From: ENR-C587 sp942493235
GTDB lineage: Bacteria; Bacteroidota; Ignavibacteria; Kapaibacteriales; UBA2268
Direction: 5' to 3'
DNA length: 64,000 nucleotides
Assembly: GCA_942493235.1 (NCBI GenBank)
Contig: OW818676.1
Span: forward strand, 3,596,001 to 3,660,000
Positions 1 to 8,503 of this stretch are shown here, piece by piece (position 1 is the stretch's first letter; the number at the start of each line of letters is the position of its first letter). Position numbers and translations under genes: made by a program. The notes beneath the pieces were generated by a model that searched no databases, had not been told where the DNA came from, and saw only the letters and a list, made by a program, of their open reading frames with translations.

Positions 1-1
1 A

Positions 2-631
2 CGCAATTGAAAAAGCATGCATAGTGATTCGTGCAATTATGGGCTTTTCAGTATCGTTCTTTTTAATGTTAAAACGGCGTTTAATCGAAGATAGCAGGAA
101 CTCACTATGATTACCGTAGAAATCGTCAATTAGCAGAGGGTGCCCGATTGCCGAGCAATGAACCCTAATCTGGTGATGTCTGCCGGTTACTAAATTTATT
201 TCCGCAAAAGTAGCCGAGCGAAATCTTTCTTTAACGTTTAAAATGGTTAAAGACTCTTTTCCGCGGGAAGACGGTACTGTTCTACCGGGCTTTCTTGGGT
301 CCGGCATCAGCGGTATATCAATTTCCAAATAATCTTGATGAATTACCCCCTCGGTGATTATATGGTAAATCTTTTTAACAAAAAGGCTCTCGAATTGCGT
401 ATTCAAATGCTTATGAGATTCGGCATCCTTAGCAAAGACCATCACACCGCTGGTACCACGGTCTAACCTGTGAACTACGAAAATATGTCCGTATTCTTCA
501 TCGAGAATGGCTCTTAAATTCGGAGCATTTAAGTCGTAGCGGTCTGCAATGGTTAATAATCCTGCCGGCTTATTAATTACTAATATATGATCGTCTTCAT
601 ATATTTTCTGATAAAGTTCTGTTTTGTGCAT
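2..631 (-). CDS. RluA-family 23S rRNA/tRNA pseudouridine synthase, partial
   Basis: The gene starts with ATG at 631-629 and reads open to the window edge, so about 210 N-terminal residues are present and the C-terminus is missing. The translated product contains VINKPAGLL near residue 20 and HRLDRGTSGVMVF near residue 63, the RluA signature whose aspartate is the catalytic nucleophile. It then has VTGRHHQIRVH, the second conserved block. RluA enzymes isomerise specific uridines to pseudouridine in 23S rRNA or tRNA. No S4 domain precedes the catalytic domain in this copy, so it resembles the short RluA/RluC-like forms; the exact target base cannot be told. It starts one base after the folD stop codon, so it is almost certainly the distal gene of a folD transcript. 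Confidence 0.9.
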   Translation of the reverse strand, partial: MHKTELYQKIYEDDHILVINKPAGLLTIADRYDLNAPNLRAILDEEYGHIFVVHRLDRGTSGVMVFAKDAESHKHLNTQFESLFVKKIYHIITEGVIHQDYLEIDIPLMPDPRKPGRTVPSSRGKESLTILNVKERFRSATFAEINLVTGRHHQIRVHCSAIGHPLLIDDFYGNHSEFLLSSIKRRFNIKKNDTEKPIIARITMHAFSIA

Positions 632-632
632 A

Positions 633-1517
633 TTAATACTTAATCTCTCCATTTGCTGATTTATAAGTATTTAGCATTAGCATAGAAATTGTCATCGGTC
701 CAACTCCGCCCGGAACAGGGCTAATAGCAGATACTTTTTCTATAACAGAATTATAATCTACATCTCCTGTTAGTCTGTAACCTTTGGCTTTGGTTTCATC
801 ATCGACTCTATTAACTCCGACATCTATAATAACAGCTCCGTCTTTAATATGTTCGGCTTTGATTAATTCCGGTACTCCAACTGCCGCGATTAATATATCG
901 GCTTGCTTGGTGTAATAAGTAATATCTTTTGCTCCGGTGTGGCAGATAGTAACAATTGCGTTTGCATGCTCTGCTTTTTGATAAAGTAAGTTTGCAATCG
1001 GTTTACCGACTATATTGCTTCTGCCGAGTACAACTACATGTTTGCCTTTGGTTTCTATATTATATCTTTTGATTAATTCCAATATACCGTTTGGAGTGCA
1101 GGGCAGAAAGCATGGGAGCCCGATAACTAATCTGCCAACGTTTTCGGGGTGAAATCCGTCAACGTCTTTTGCCGGAGAAATTGCTTTGATTACTTTCTGC
1201 TCGTCTATATGCTTAGGTAACGGTAATTGCACCAATATCCCGTGAATATCATTATCATTATTCCATTTATTTACATACTCCAATACTTGCTCTTCAGAAG
1301 CATCAGCTTCAAGCCTAACAACTACGGAGTGATAGCCGAGCTCTGTGCAAGCTTTTTCTTTAGAGCCTACATATACCTTAGATGCAGCATCTTCGCCAAC
1401 CAATAGCAATGCCAACCCGGGCTTAATTCCTTTATTTTTATAAAGCTCAACAGTTTTAATTTTTAATTCTTCACGAATTTTTGCGGAAGTCAATTTCCCG
1501 TCAATTATTATCGCCAT
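633..1517 (-). CDS. folD: Bifunctional methylenetetrahydrofolate dehydrogenase/cyclohydrolase FolD
   Basis: FolD oxidises 5,10-methylene-THF to 5,10-methenyl-THF with NADP and hydrolyses it to 10-formyl-THF, supplying one-carbon units for purines and formyl-Met-tRNA. The 294-residue protein has the usual full length. Visible signatures are YVGSKEKAC around residue 49 (catalytic Tyr and Lys), VQLPLPKH, the KDVDGFHP loop, the Rossmann segment VVVLGRSNIVGKP around residue 163, and PVPGGVGPMT near the C-terminus. The RluA-type gene follows after one base, so the two are co-transcribed. PurS and PurQ, which belong to the pathway that uses its product, lie about 15 kb away. Confidence 0.97.
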   Translation of the reverse strand: MAIIIDGKLTSAKIREELKIKTVELYKNKGIKPGLALLLVGEDAASKVYVGSKEKACTELGYHSVVVRLEADASEEQVLEYVNKWNNDNDIHGILVQLPLPKHIDEQKVIKAISPAKDVDGFHPENVGRLVIGLPCFLPCTPNGILELIKRYNIETKGKHVVVLGRSNIVGKPIANLLYQKAEHANAIVTICHTGAKDITYYTKQADILIAAVGVPELIKAEHIKDGAVIIDVGVNRVDDETKAKGYRLTGDVDYNSVIEKVSAISPVPGGVGPMTISMLMLNTYKSANGEIKY

Positions 1518-1553
1518 ATTTCAACCTATTTAATTATCTCTAAATTATTCATT

Positions 1554-2918
1554 TTAAAATCTATACATGATACCGGCAGTAAAAATATCAAAAGTACTCA
1601 TATTATAGTCTGCAAATATAGAGAAATTTCCGATATCTTTTGATAAACCAATTATCCATTTCAAATTTGTATCGCTTACTTTCACTGTAGATTTTTGTGG
1701 TGATGTATCGCCAGGATAACCGTCTGCTGTTTCATATACATTCCAACCGTGTTCGTCTAATACAGGATTGCCCTGAGCATCAGTTTTCAATTTTAGCATT
1801 CCAAGCTGAATCTGAACTTCCCAAGGCAGGGCATAAATATATTCAGAGCTGATGTTCATAATTTCATAAGATAAGCCGGAATATATATCAAACCAGCCAA
1901 ACATGTTCTTACTGAACTGAAGATTTATATCCCAAATATTAGCCCAAGCAGTTAAGTCCGCATTAGTAACACCCACTTTATTCTTCAGATATGTACCCTG
2001 ATACACGGCTTGAACTGCCATATCAAACGGACGTTCAATACTATTATTGGCACTAATTGGAGAGCTGTTATTGTTACTATTTTTATCATTTTCATATTCC
2101 TCTTCTTCATCAAAAAAATACTGAGAAATGCTATGCTTTAACCCTATACCCCAAAATGCGAAATCACCAATATTTTTCCCCATATTTACCGGTGGCACAA
2201 AGCGTAATAGTAGTTCTGTTCCATATAAAGAACCAATCTCAAACTGAGGGATAGCAGCAACGAAAGTATTCATATTCGCACCCTGTGGCAGCGTGAAATT
2301 CTCCGGAAATTGGTCGATAATCGAATCTAATTGCAATTTGAAATTTGCTGGCAATAAAGCATAAGCTGTATTTGAGTGAACTAATTCTTTAAGTACAGTA
2401 TGGTCTAAATGAAAAACTGCATTCTGAGAACCCAGTATTGTGGCTGATTGCTTAGGAATATCGATTTTCCCTTGCTTGATTCCGTCATAGAATATTGTTT
2501 TCATTGCATAATAAGCTAAGCCGGCAGTATCTTTGATTCTAATATTGCTTGGATTAGTTATATCATAATCAATATACTGAGCAAGTTTAGTTAGATTTAA
2601 TTCTTCAGCAGGTAAGACAGGAGTATATGTTTTCATATTTTCAGGTACAAAGCCGACCATAGTATTAACACTTACTTTAAAATATGGCTTTTTTACTTTT
2701 TTTGGAATGTAAGCATTATTAAAAAAGCGAGAATTAGACGTAGCATTCATACTTTGAACCATGGGTTTCAAGTAAGGTGAGCCGTTAGTTTCAAAAATAT
2801 CCGCACTGAACATTCGAGCCAATTGTACAGTCATCGAATCGGCAGGCTGATACTGCTGAGCTTTGGCATGAAACAGTGTAATTATCGACAAAATAAAAAT
2901 TAAACAGTGCTTTTTCAT
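1554..2918 (-). CDS. Exported protein, probably outer-membrane associated, unknown function
   Basis: I do not recognise the family with certainty. The 454-residue protein begins with a signal peptide (KKHCLIFILSIITLFHAKAQ, with cleavage likely after AKA). The body contains alternating aromatic and polar segments, and the C-terminus ends in F (DIFTAGIMYRF), both typical of Bacteroidota outer-membrane beta-barrel proteins. An acidic, Asn/Ser-rich low-complexity loop (around residues 270-290, EEEEYENDKNSNNNSS) looks surface exposed. A short two-helix membrane protein is encoded upstream on the same strand and folD lies downstream, 36 bases away. An outer-membrane channel or structural protein is plausible; a specific function is not supported. 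Confidence 0.75.
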   Translation of the reverse strand: MKKHCLIFILSIITLFHAKAQQYQPADSMTVQLARMFSADIFETNGSPYLKPMVQSMNATSNSRFFNNAYIPKKVKKPYFKVSVNTMVGFVPENMKTYTPVLPAEELNLTKLAQYIDYDITNPSNIRIKDTAGLAYYAMKTIFYDGIKQGKIDIPKQSATILGSQNAVFHLDHTVLKELVHSNTAYALLPANFKLQLDSIIDQFPENFTLPQGANMNTFVAAIPQFEIGSLYGTELLLRFVPPVNMGKNIGDFAFWGIGLKHSISQYFFDEEEEYENDKNSNNNSSPISANNSIERPFDMAVQAVYQGTYLKNKVGVTNADLTAWANIWDINLQFSKNMFGWFDIYSGLSYEIMNISSEYIYALPWEVQIQLGMLKLKTDAQGNPVLDEHGWNVYETADGYPGDTSPQKSTVKVSDTNLKWIIGLSKDIGNFSIFADYNMSTFDIFTAGIMYRF

Positions 2919-2925
2919 ATATTCC

Positions 2926-3102
2926 CTATTTAAATATTTTCTTTTTAATTATTACATACAAAGGTAGTGCGATTACTACTGCTACAATTACAATAAAAAC
3001 AAGTTTTAAAATAAAACCCAAAACTTTGAAAATAAGAGTAATCGCTACAAATGAAAGAATAATTGCTATTGATGCGGCGATAATTGTTTTAAGTAATTTC
3101 AT
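2926..3102 (-). CDS. Small two-helix membrane protein
   Basis: I start this ORF at ATG 3102 rather than at the in-frame upstream codon at 3156. The extension (IDIRLRLLYVKRIIELN) precedes a membrane segment without looking like a signal, and the shorter form begins with the usual MKLLK. The 58-residue product is almost entirely hydrophobic: one segment (TIIAASIAIILSFVAITLIF), a glycine turn, then a second (LVFIVIVAVVIALPLYVI) with a basic C-terminal KKKIFK. No known family is recognised. It ends eight bases before the start of the exported protein at 1554-2918, so the two may form an operon and act together at the envelope. Confidence 0.5.
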   Translation of the reverse strand: MKLLKTIIAASIAIILSFVAITLIFKVLGFILKLVFIVIVAVVIALPLYVIIKKKIFK

Positions 3103-3218
3103 ATTTAACTCTATAATGCGTTTAACATACAATAAGCGTAAACGAATATCTATCAAATAAATTTAATAATATCTATTATAATTATTGATAATAAAAATTA
3201 TTATGGTCTTATCTTCAC

Positions 3219-3250
3219 AAAAAACCCTATGCAATATGCAAAGGGTTTTT
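3219..3250 (-). terminator. Rho-independent terminator of rsmI
   Basis: The complementary arms AAAAAACCCT and AAGGGTTTTT flank a 12-base loop just after the rsmI stop codon. Read on the minus strand, the stem is followed by a T-run. Confidence 0.75.
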
Positions 3251-3276
3251 AATTTATAAAGATCAATTAATCGGTA

Positions 3277-4833
3277 TTAGTCTTTTCTTGGCTTTCTTTT
3301 GAAACCACCCGAATTTCCGCCCTTTGATTTGTAAGATTTATCGCCGAAAGTATGGGGCTTTCTATCACCGCTCGGTTTATCGCCATAAGTACGTGGTTTT
3401 CTATCGCCGAATTCACGTGGCTTTCTATCACCGCTTGGTTTGTCGCCATAAGTACGTGGTTTTCTGTCGCTGTATGGTTTATCACCAAATTCACGTGGCT
3501 TTCTATCGCTATACGGTTTATCTCCGAATTCACGTGGCTTTCTGTCGCCGTATGGTTTATCTCCGAATTCACGTGGCTTTCTATCGCTATATGGTTTATC
3601 ACCATAAGAACGTGGCTTTCTGTCGCCGTATGGTTTATCTCCGAATTCACGTGGCTTTCTGTCGCTGTAAGGTTTATCACCATAAGAACGTGGTTTTCTG
3701 TCGCTATATGGTTTATCGCCAAATTCACGTGGCTTTCTATCGCTGTATGGTTTATCGCCAAATTCACGAGGTTTTCTATCACCGTATGGTTTATCGCCAA
3801 ATTCACGTGGCTTTCTATCGCTGTATGGTTTATCACCGAATTCACGTGGCTTTCTATCGCCGTATGGTTTATCGCCGAATTCACGTGGTTTTCTGTCGCT
3901 GTATGGTTTATCACCATAAGAACGTGGCTTTCTATCGCCGTATGGTTTATCACCATAAGAACGAGGTTTTCTATCGCCGAACTCACGTGGTCTTCTATCT
4001 CTGGAGTCGCCATCTCTTGACCATGACGGTCTCGAGCTACGGTCAAATCTTTCGTAATCTCCGTATTTACTCTCAATTGAAGAGGCTTCAGGAGTTAAAA
4101 TATCATTTGTATTCGGATTACCTTCAAAGACTACTACGAATTCACCTTTAAATCTTAAATCAGCGAATTTCTCGTATAATTCAGAGAAAGTACCGTAATG
4201 ATGAGTTTCATAAGGCATAGTTAAGTTACAGCCGATATAGGCACGTCTATTGGGGATAATCTGCAAGAAAGCTTCTAATAGAGGCATTAATCTGTATGGA
4301 GTTTCAAGCAAAACGATTGTGCGCGGTTCTGCAGCGATAACCGAGATTTGTTTAATTCTTTCAGTTTTATCTCTATTTAAAAATCCGGCATAGATAAAGG
4401 AATTAATCGGGAAGCCACTGGCAACTAATCCGGTCATAATACTGGTAGGACCGGGGACGACAACAATTTTAATATTATTTGCAATACATTGACGTATTAA
4501 TTCTAAACCAGGGTCAGCCAGTACCGGAGTACCACAGTCGGAAACTAACGAAATTTTTGTTCCGATTTTGAGCATTTCTACAAGTTCAGTAGTTTTTTCT
4601 GCTTCATTATTTTCGTTTAGCAGGTGCATTTTTTGGGATATATTATATTTATGCAGGAATCTTCCGCCTACTTTGCCTTCTTCGCAGACGATAATATCCG
4701 AGGCTCTCATTACTTTAAGTGCTCTTACGGTAATATCATCATCGTTGCCTATTGAGGTAGAAACTACGAATAGTACTCCCTGCTCTGCCTTTTTTTCTTC
4801 GATATTGATTTCTATATCCATCTCTATTTTCAA
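3277..4833 (-). CDS. rsmI: 16S rRNA 2'-O-methyltransferase RsmI with long repetitive hydrophilic tail
   Basis: Residues about 16-245 are a complete RsmI/tetrapyrrole-methylase-fold enzyme: GVLFVVSTSIGN, then SDCGTPVLADPG and VVVPGPTSIMTGLVASG, the conserved SAM-site blocks. RsmI methylates the ribose of C1402 in 16S rRNA. The remaining roughly 250 residues are unusual: 17 or so near-perfect copies of a 13-residue unit, DRKPREFGDKPYS or DRKPRSYGDKPYG, ending in a Gly/Lys-rich stretch. The tail is strongly charged and probably disordered, like the basic tails found on other Bacteroidota rRNA-modification enzymes, and may help bind RNA. The DNA repeats are 39 bp. CRISPR spacer 8 (34110-34141) matches this gene at 3350-3381 exactly. 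ORFs on either strand over the tail are repeat artefacts. Confidence 0.92.
   Translation of the reverse strand: MKIEMDIEINIEEKKAEQGVLFVVSTSIGNDDDITVRALKVMRASDIIVCEEGKVGGRFLHKYNISQKMHLLNENNEAEKTTELVEMLKIGTKISLVSDCGTPVLADPGLELIRQCIANNIKIVVVPGPTSIMTGLVASGFPINSFIYAGFLNRDKTERIKQISVIAAEPRTIVLLETPYRLMPLLEAFLQIIPNRRAYIGCNLTMPYETHHYGTFSELYEKFADLRFKGEFVVVFEGNPNTNDILTPEASSIESKYGDYERFDRSSRPSWSRDGDSRDRRPREFGDRKPRSYGDKPYGDRKPRSYGDKPYSDRKPREFGDKPYGDRKPREFGDKPYSDRKPREFGDKPYGDRKPREFGDKPYSDRKPREFGDKPYSDRKPRSYGDKPYSDRKPREFGDKPYGDRKPRSYGDKPYSDRKPREFGDKPYGDRKPREFGDKPYSDRKPREFGDKPYSDRKPRTYGDKPSGDRKPREFGDRKPRTYGDKPSGDRKPHTFGDKSYKSKGGNSGGFKRKPRKD
3330..4000 (-). repeat. 39-bp tandem repeat array inside rsmI
   Basis: About 17 in-frame units encode DRKPR(E/S)(F/Y)GDKPY(S/G). 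The units vary mainly at third codon positions and at a few amino-acid switches (Glu-Phe versus Ser-Tyr, Ser versus Gly), which points to expansion and contraction by unequal recombination under coding constraint. Confidence 0.9.
3350..3381 (+). other. Chromosomal protospacer of CRISPR spacer 8
   Basis: All 32 bases are identical to spacer 8 of the array (34110-34141). On the same strand the three bases just 5' are AAA (3347-3349). This fits an AA-type type I-E PAM, and the last A equals the last base of the CRISPR repeat. The crRNA would be complementary to the rsmI mRNA strand. Confidence 0.9.
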
Positions 4834-4884
4834 ATAATTATAAAATTTATATATAAGTTTACAAAATTACGAATATTTATCAAA

Positions 4885-4931
4885 TTATTTCAGGTTTTCT
4901 TCTGCCAAAGATACACTCTTTATAATTTTTA
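4885..4931 (-). pseudogene. Duplicated 3'-end remnant of the lipoprotein gene
   Basis: On the minus strand this reads KIIKSVSLAEENLK followed by a stop. The C-terminus of the lipoprotein encoded 52 bp upstream is IIIKSVSSAEEYLK followed by a stop. It is therefore a diverged duplicate of that gene's last 14 codons, with no other part of the gene present. Confidence 0.7.
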
Positions 4932-4936
4932 TCTAT

Positions 4937-5677
4937 TTATTTCAAGTATTCTTCTGCTGAAGAGACACTTTTAATTATTATTGTCGAATTCTGTTTAAGG
5001 ACAAATTCGCTAAGCCCTATTTCTGAATTGGAATTTCCCCAGTTATAAGTGTATCCAAGACGTGTCCATGGATATTTAGTTTTATTTGGAGCCGCAAAAT
5101 ACGAGCCGAGTATATTATTGTCAAACCAAGATATATAAACTGAATCTGCGTTTGTCGGGAAATATTTTCCACAACTGTTGTCAGTAATCTCGTTATCATA
5201 AGCGGGACGGAAAAGATTTTCTGCTTTTACCCATAATTCAATCATTTTCTTTTCTCTGGTATCAGCCGGCAGACCAAGCAATTGATTAATTCTGAGATTG
5301 CGTACCGAGTCACTAGCAAAGCTTGTAGTTTTAAAGTATTTTTGAAGTTCGGGAGCTACTGTTATCCATGTCTCTCCCCACGTAGTGATCATAGTGTCTC
5401 CGGGAATATATGACCAATAGTACGGAGTCCAAGTAGAGGCTAAGTACCATTTGTCAATCCCTTCGCCCATAGTTATCAATTCGGGGTTAGTATCTGAAAT
5501 TACAGTTAAAGTATTGATAATCTCGTTATCTTCGATAATCATAGCATCTTTAATAGCACTATTGTATAATTGATCTAAGTTAGTGATTTGGCTATCACAA
5601 TTACATTGGCTTATATTGTCGGAACAGCCGATAGTAAAAAGAAATAAGAATATTAAAGAGGAGATTTTAAATTTCAT
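4937..5677 (-). CDS. Lipoprotein of unknown function, downstream of a sensor kinase
   Basis: The 246-residue protein starts with a lipoprotein signal peptide, MKFKISSLIFLFLFTIGC, with the lipobox cysteine at residue 18. The mature part is rich in aromatic residues (WYLASTWTPYYWSYIPG) and matches no family I can name. It starts eight bases after the stop codon of the histidine kinase gene, so the two are very likely co-transcribed, and it may sense or modulate the same stimulus at the envelope. Its last 14 codons occur again, diverged, 52 bp downstream, the trace of a small tandem duplication. Confidence 0.75.
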   Translation of the reverse strand: MKFKISSLIFLFLFTIGCSDNISQCNCDSQITNLDQLYNSAIKDAMIIEDNEIINTLTVISDTNPELITMGEGIDKWYLASTWTPYYWSYIPGDTMITTWGETWITVAPELQKYFKTTSFASDSVRNLRINQLLGLPADTREKKMIELWVKAENLFRPAYDNEITDNSCGKYFPTNADSVYISWFDNNILGSYFAAPNKTKYPWTRLGYTYNWGNSNSEIGLSEFVLKQNSTIIIKSVSSAEEYLK

Positions 5678-5685
5678 TTGACAAC

Positions 5686-7215
5686 CTAACTATTAATTGG
5701 TAATTTTACTGAAAATACAGAGCCTTCATCGACTTTACTTCTAACTTCAATTATTCCGTTATGAGAATCAATTATCCATTTTACCATAGTCAGCCCGAGC
5801 CCAAGCCCTTGAATATTTTTCATTTTTACTTCGTCAGTTCTATAGAAACTTTCAAATATACTAGTAATTTTATCCGCAGGAATACCTATGCCGGTATCGC
5901 AAATATTTATAACTGCATAATTGTTAATTTTTTTCAGTTCAATTGTAATTATTCCCTTTTCCGGAGTATATTTAATTGAGTTTTCGACAATATTTAATAT
6001 TGCCTGCCGAATACGTGCAGGGTCTATCTCAATATTTATATTTTTCTCAATATAGCTTTTCAGAAAAATATTTTTTTCATCTGCTAAAATTTCAAAATCT
6101 TCAATAATATCTTCAATCAGAAAAGATAAATCAGTATGTTTTTTGAATAGCTTAGCTTGACCGGTTTCTGCTCTGGCAAGGTCAAGTAAGGCTTCTATTA
6201 CATCGGTCATTCGGATTGATTCTTCTAATGCACTTGCAATTGTTTGTTGGTACTGAATAACACTTTTCTTACCCTGCAAAGCTAATGTAAGCTCGCCCCT
6301 TAGTATAGTAAGCGGAGTTTTCAGTTCATGAGCTACTTCTGCACTAAATTTATTAAGCCTTTGGAATGAACTTTCTACATTGTCGATTGTATTATTTATT
6401 GTTTTGGCAATATTATTTAATTCTGAGTATTTATAGTCAGTTTCTAACCTTGAATTCGTATGATTAATTTGAATTTTCGATATTTCATCATTAAGTTTTG
6501 CTAAATTAGAAAATGGATGCCTGAACAAGAAATATAATAGCATATTTAATAATAATATACTGCACAAACATATAAAAATCATTGAATATATGATTGTAGC
6601 ACTATAATAATAGAAAAAATCATAAGGTTGACCAATACTAATTACATAATCTTTATATTTTTCGACAAGTATATTATAAGTTTTATTATTAAATTCACTT
6701 CTGAATATTACTTGAGATTTATTACCAAGTGCATTTTCAAAAGTATCATAACTAATAAATGGCGGTGTATTGGGGCGTTTAGCAATAGAATCCAAAATAC
6801 TGGTAAATTCATATATAGTAAAATTATCAGATTTGTCATCAGTATCAAAAATTATATTGTTAGTGTACCAAATTAATCTAGTTTTTTTGTCGTAAATTCT
6901 AATATAATAATTGAATGGATTTAGCATATTTTTGTCAAAATAGTCTTTCCATTTGCTTGATATTTCATTGTATAAATCTATATCCGAATTCCTTAAATCT
7001 TCAAAATCATATTCTTTGTTAGCCGAATCTTTGTCAATGAATTGCTTTTTAGAGTCAAGTATATTTCCAATAGTAGAAGCCGTACGTCTAAGGTTAAGCT
7101 CTAAACGCTGCTCAAGATGATAGGTACTCAAAAAGTACAATACTATTGAAATTGCAATTAAAGCAAAAATAATTACAACATTCAGCAAGTAACTGATTTT
7201 AAGTTTAAGTTTCAT
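5686..7215 (-). CDS. Membrane sensor histidine kinase
   Basis: The protein has 509 residues. A first transmembrane helix lies near residues 8-30 (YLLNVVIIFALIAISIVLYF), followed by a periplasmic sensor region of about 165 residues and a second helix near 200-228 (ATIIYSMIFICLCSILLLNM). After a HAMP-like linker comes the HisKA H-box AEVAHELKTPLTILRG, whose His is the phosphorylation site. The HATPase_c boxes follow: NIVENSIKYTPEKG (N), CDTGIGIP (G1) and GLGLGLTMVK (G2). This is the standard order of an EnvZ/CusS-like kinase. No response regulator lies next to it; the only neighbour in the transcript is the lipoprotein 4937-5677. The input signal cannot be inferred. Confidence 0.92.
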   Translation of the reverse strand: MKLKLKISYLLNVVIIFALIAISIVLYFLSTYHLEQRLELNLRRTASTIGNILDSKKQFIDKDSANKEYDFEDLRNSDIDLYNEISSKWKDYFDKNMLNPFNYYIRIYDKKTRLIWYTNNIIFDTDDKSDNFTIYEFTSILDSIAKRPNTPPFISYDTFENALGNKSQVIFRSEFNNKTYNILVEKYKDYVISIGQPYDFFYYYSATIIYSMIFICLCSILLLNMLLYFLFRHPFSNLAKLNDEISKIQINHTNSRLETDYKYSELNNIAKTINNTIDNVESSFQRLNKFSAEVAHELKTPLTILRGELTLALQGKKSVIQYQQTIASALEESIRMTDVIEALLDLARAETGQAKLFKKHTDLSFLIEDIIEDFEILADEKNIFLKSYIEKNINIEIDPARIRQAILNIVENSIKYTPEKGIITIELKKINNYAVINICDTGIGIPADKITSIFESFYRTDEVKMKNIQGLGLGLTMVKWIIDSHNGIIEVRSKVDEGSVFSVKLPINS

Positions 7216-7321
7216 AAATGAATTCTTTCAGCCACAAATCCAATAAAAGTATTATCAACAAATATATTCATTAACATGCGTATATTAAGAAATAAATAGT
7301 TAATAAACAAGATAAATAATA

Positions 7322-7355
7322 AAAAACCGTCAATATTTATATATTGACGGTTTTT
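7322..7355 (-). terminator. Terminator of rplT
   Basis: The stem AACCGTCAATA / TATTGACGGTT is followed on the minus strand by a T-run, 20 bases after the rplT stop. Confidence 0.8.
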
Positions 7356-7372
7356 ACAATATCTATCAATAT

Positions 7373-7723
7373 TTAAGATGCTTTAACTTTAGCAACGATT
7401 TTCGCAAATACTTCAGGCTGATTCATAGCGAAATTAGCAAGTACTTTACGGTTAATTGTAATATCGTTTTTCTTTAAAGCGTTCATTAATCTTGAGTAAG
7501 TAGTACCGTTCATTCTGGCTGCGGCATTGATACGGACAATCCATAGAGAGCGGAATGTACGTTTTTTGTTTCTTCTGTCGCGATAAGCATATTGGAGACC
7601 TTTTTCAATATGATGTTTGGCAATTGTCCAAACATTTTTACGCATTCCCCAATAGCCTTTGGCTAATTTAATAAACCTTTTTCTTTTTGAACGGGAAGCT
7701 ACTTTATTGACACTTCTTGGCAT
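7373..7723 (-). CDS. rplT: 50S ribosomal protein L20
   Basis: The 116-residue protein matches L20 throughout: the basic N-terminus MPRSVNKVASRSKRKRF, then KGYWGMRKNVWTIAKHHIEKG, YRDRRNKKRTFRSLWI and RINAAARMNGTTYSRLM. L20 is needed early in 50S assembly. A clear ribosome binding site, GGAGG, sits seven bases before the ATG. In most bacteria the gene follows infC and rpmI (L35). Here neither is upstream, and the 780 bp upstream is repeat-rich intergenic DNA, so the usual operon has been split. Confidence 0.98.
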   Translation of the reverse strand: MPRSVNKVASRSKRKRFIKLAKGYWGMRKNVWTIAKHHIEKGLQYAYRDRRNKKRTFRSLWIVRINAAARMNGTTYSRLMNALKKNDITINRKVLANFAMNQPEVFAKIVAKVKAS

Positions 7724-7909
7724 GACACACCTCCGAAATTATGAGCTTGGGGAGAGCTTCTAATATTTCCCTTTCGCCCGATTGTAAAATATTTCATTTA
7801 ATAGGATTACAAATTTACGTCTAAATTATATAAAATCAAAATACTATTTCTATTTTTTTGTTTTATAAATTATCTTTTTTCGGCTCTTCCCTATTTTGTT
7901 GGCTTGGGG

Positions 7910-8400
7910 ATAGAAAGTTATAAAGTTCGTAAAGTTGAAAGTAGGGATAGGGAATTAGGAATATGCCGTCTCCGCACTATGCTCTGCGTAGTAAGGCTGA
8001 TGCTTGAAAATCTATCAACCCCACCCAAACCCTCCCCAAGGGGAGGGCTTAGAGACAATGTATGAAGAGGTGGCTGGTTGTTGGGAATTAGGAACTGGAA
8101 TCGACTCTTTAATTCCAACATCGTTAGATGTTGAATATTGGTAATAAAGGCGTTTAGCACCTATTCTTCAAATTCCCATCCAATGGAGGGGTGGCATCGC
8201 GAAGCGATGACGGGGTGGGTTCTTTCTTCGGAATTGGGAAGTAGGAAATAGGAATTGGATAGTGGCGTTTGGAAAATCGATTCTTTTCTTCCAACATCGT
8301 TAGCTGTTGAACATCGGTAAAATGAAAGTATAAATATATTCCCAAACCCCTTAGTTCCACTGCTAATTTTACAATTGTTTTTACTCATTTAAAATTGCGA
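7910..8400. repeat. Intergenic hairpin-module mosaic (cluster 1)
   Basis: The gap between rplT and the NYN gene contains all four hairpin modules seen elsewhere. These are the stem CAACATC/GATGTTG (8116-8133; an imperfect copy at 8292-8309), the CCCTCCCC/GGGGAGGG module near 8025-8047, the CATCGC/GCGATG module near 8190-8215 and the CCGCACTA/TAGTGCGG-type module near 7968. They are separated by A/G-rich runs such as GGGAATTAGG. Short ORFs here have no coding character. Confidence 0.75.
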
Positions 8401-8503
8401 AGACCCTCTTTTCCCAAAATAATAAATTACTTTTCTGATTAGCATAATTACAATCTTATATTTTTGAAACGTTCTATTGATTTTTAAAATTTAAAGTTAT
8501 CTC

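Noticed and set aside
3267..4151. Long ORFs on both strands over the rsmI tail (270 residues, repeats of INHTAIESHVN and others)
   Set aside because: They are shadows of the 39-bp coding repeat, which stays open in several frames. Only the frame continuous with the RsmI domain has family support.
7918..8388. Short minus-strand ORFs upstream of rplT
   Set aside because: They lie within the hairpin-module mosaic and share peptides with other mosaics (PPLGEGLGGVDRF), so they reflect DNA repeats.
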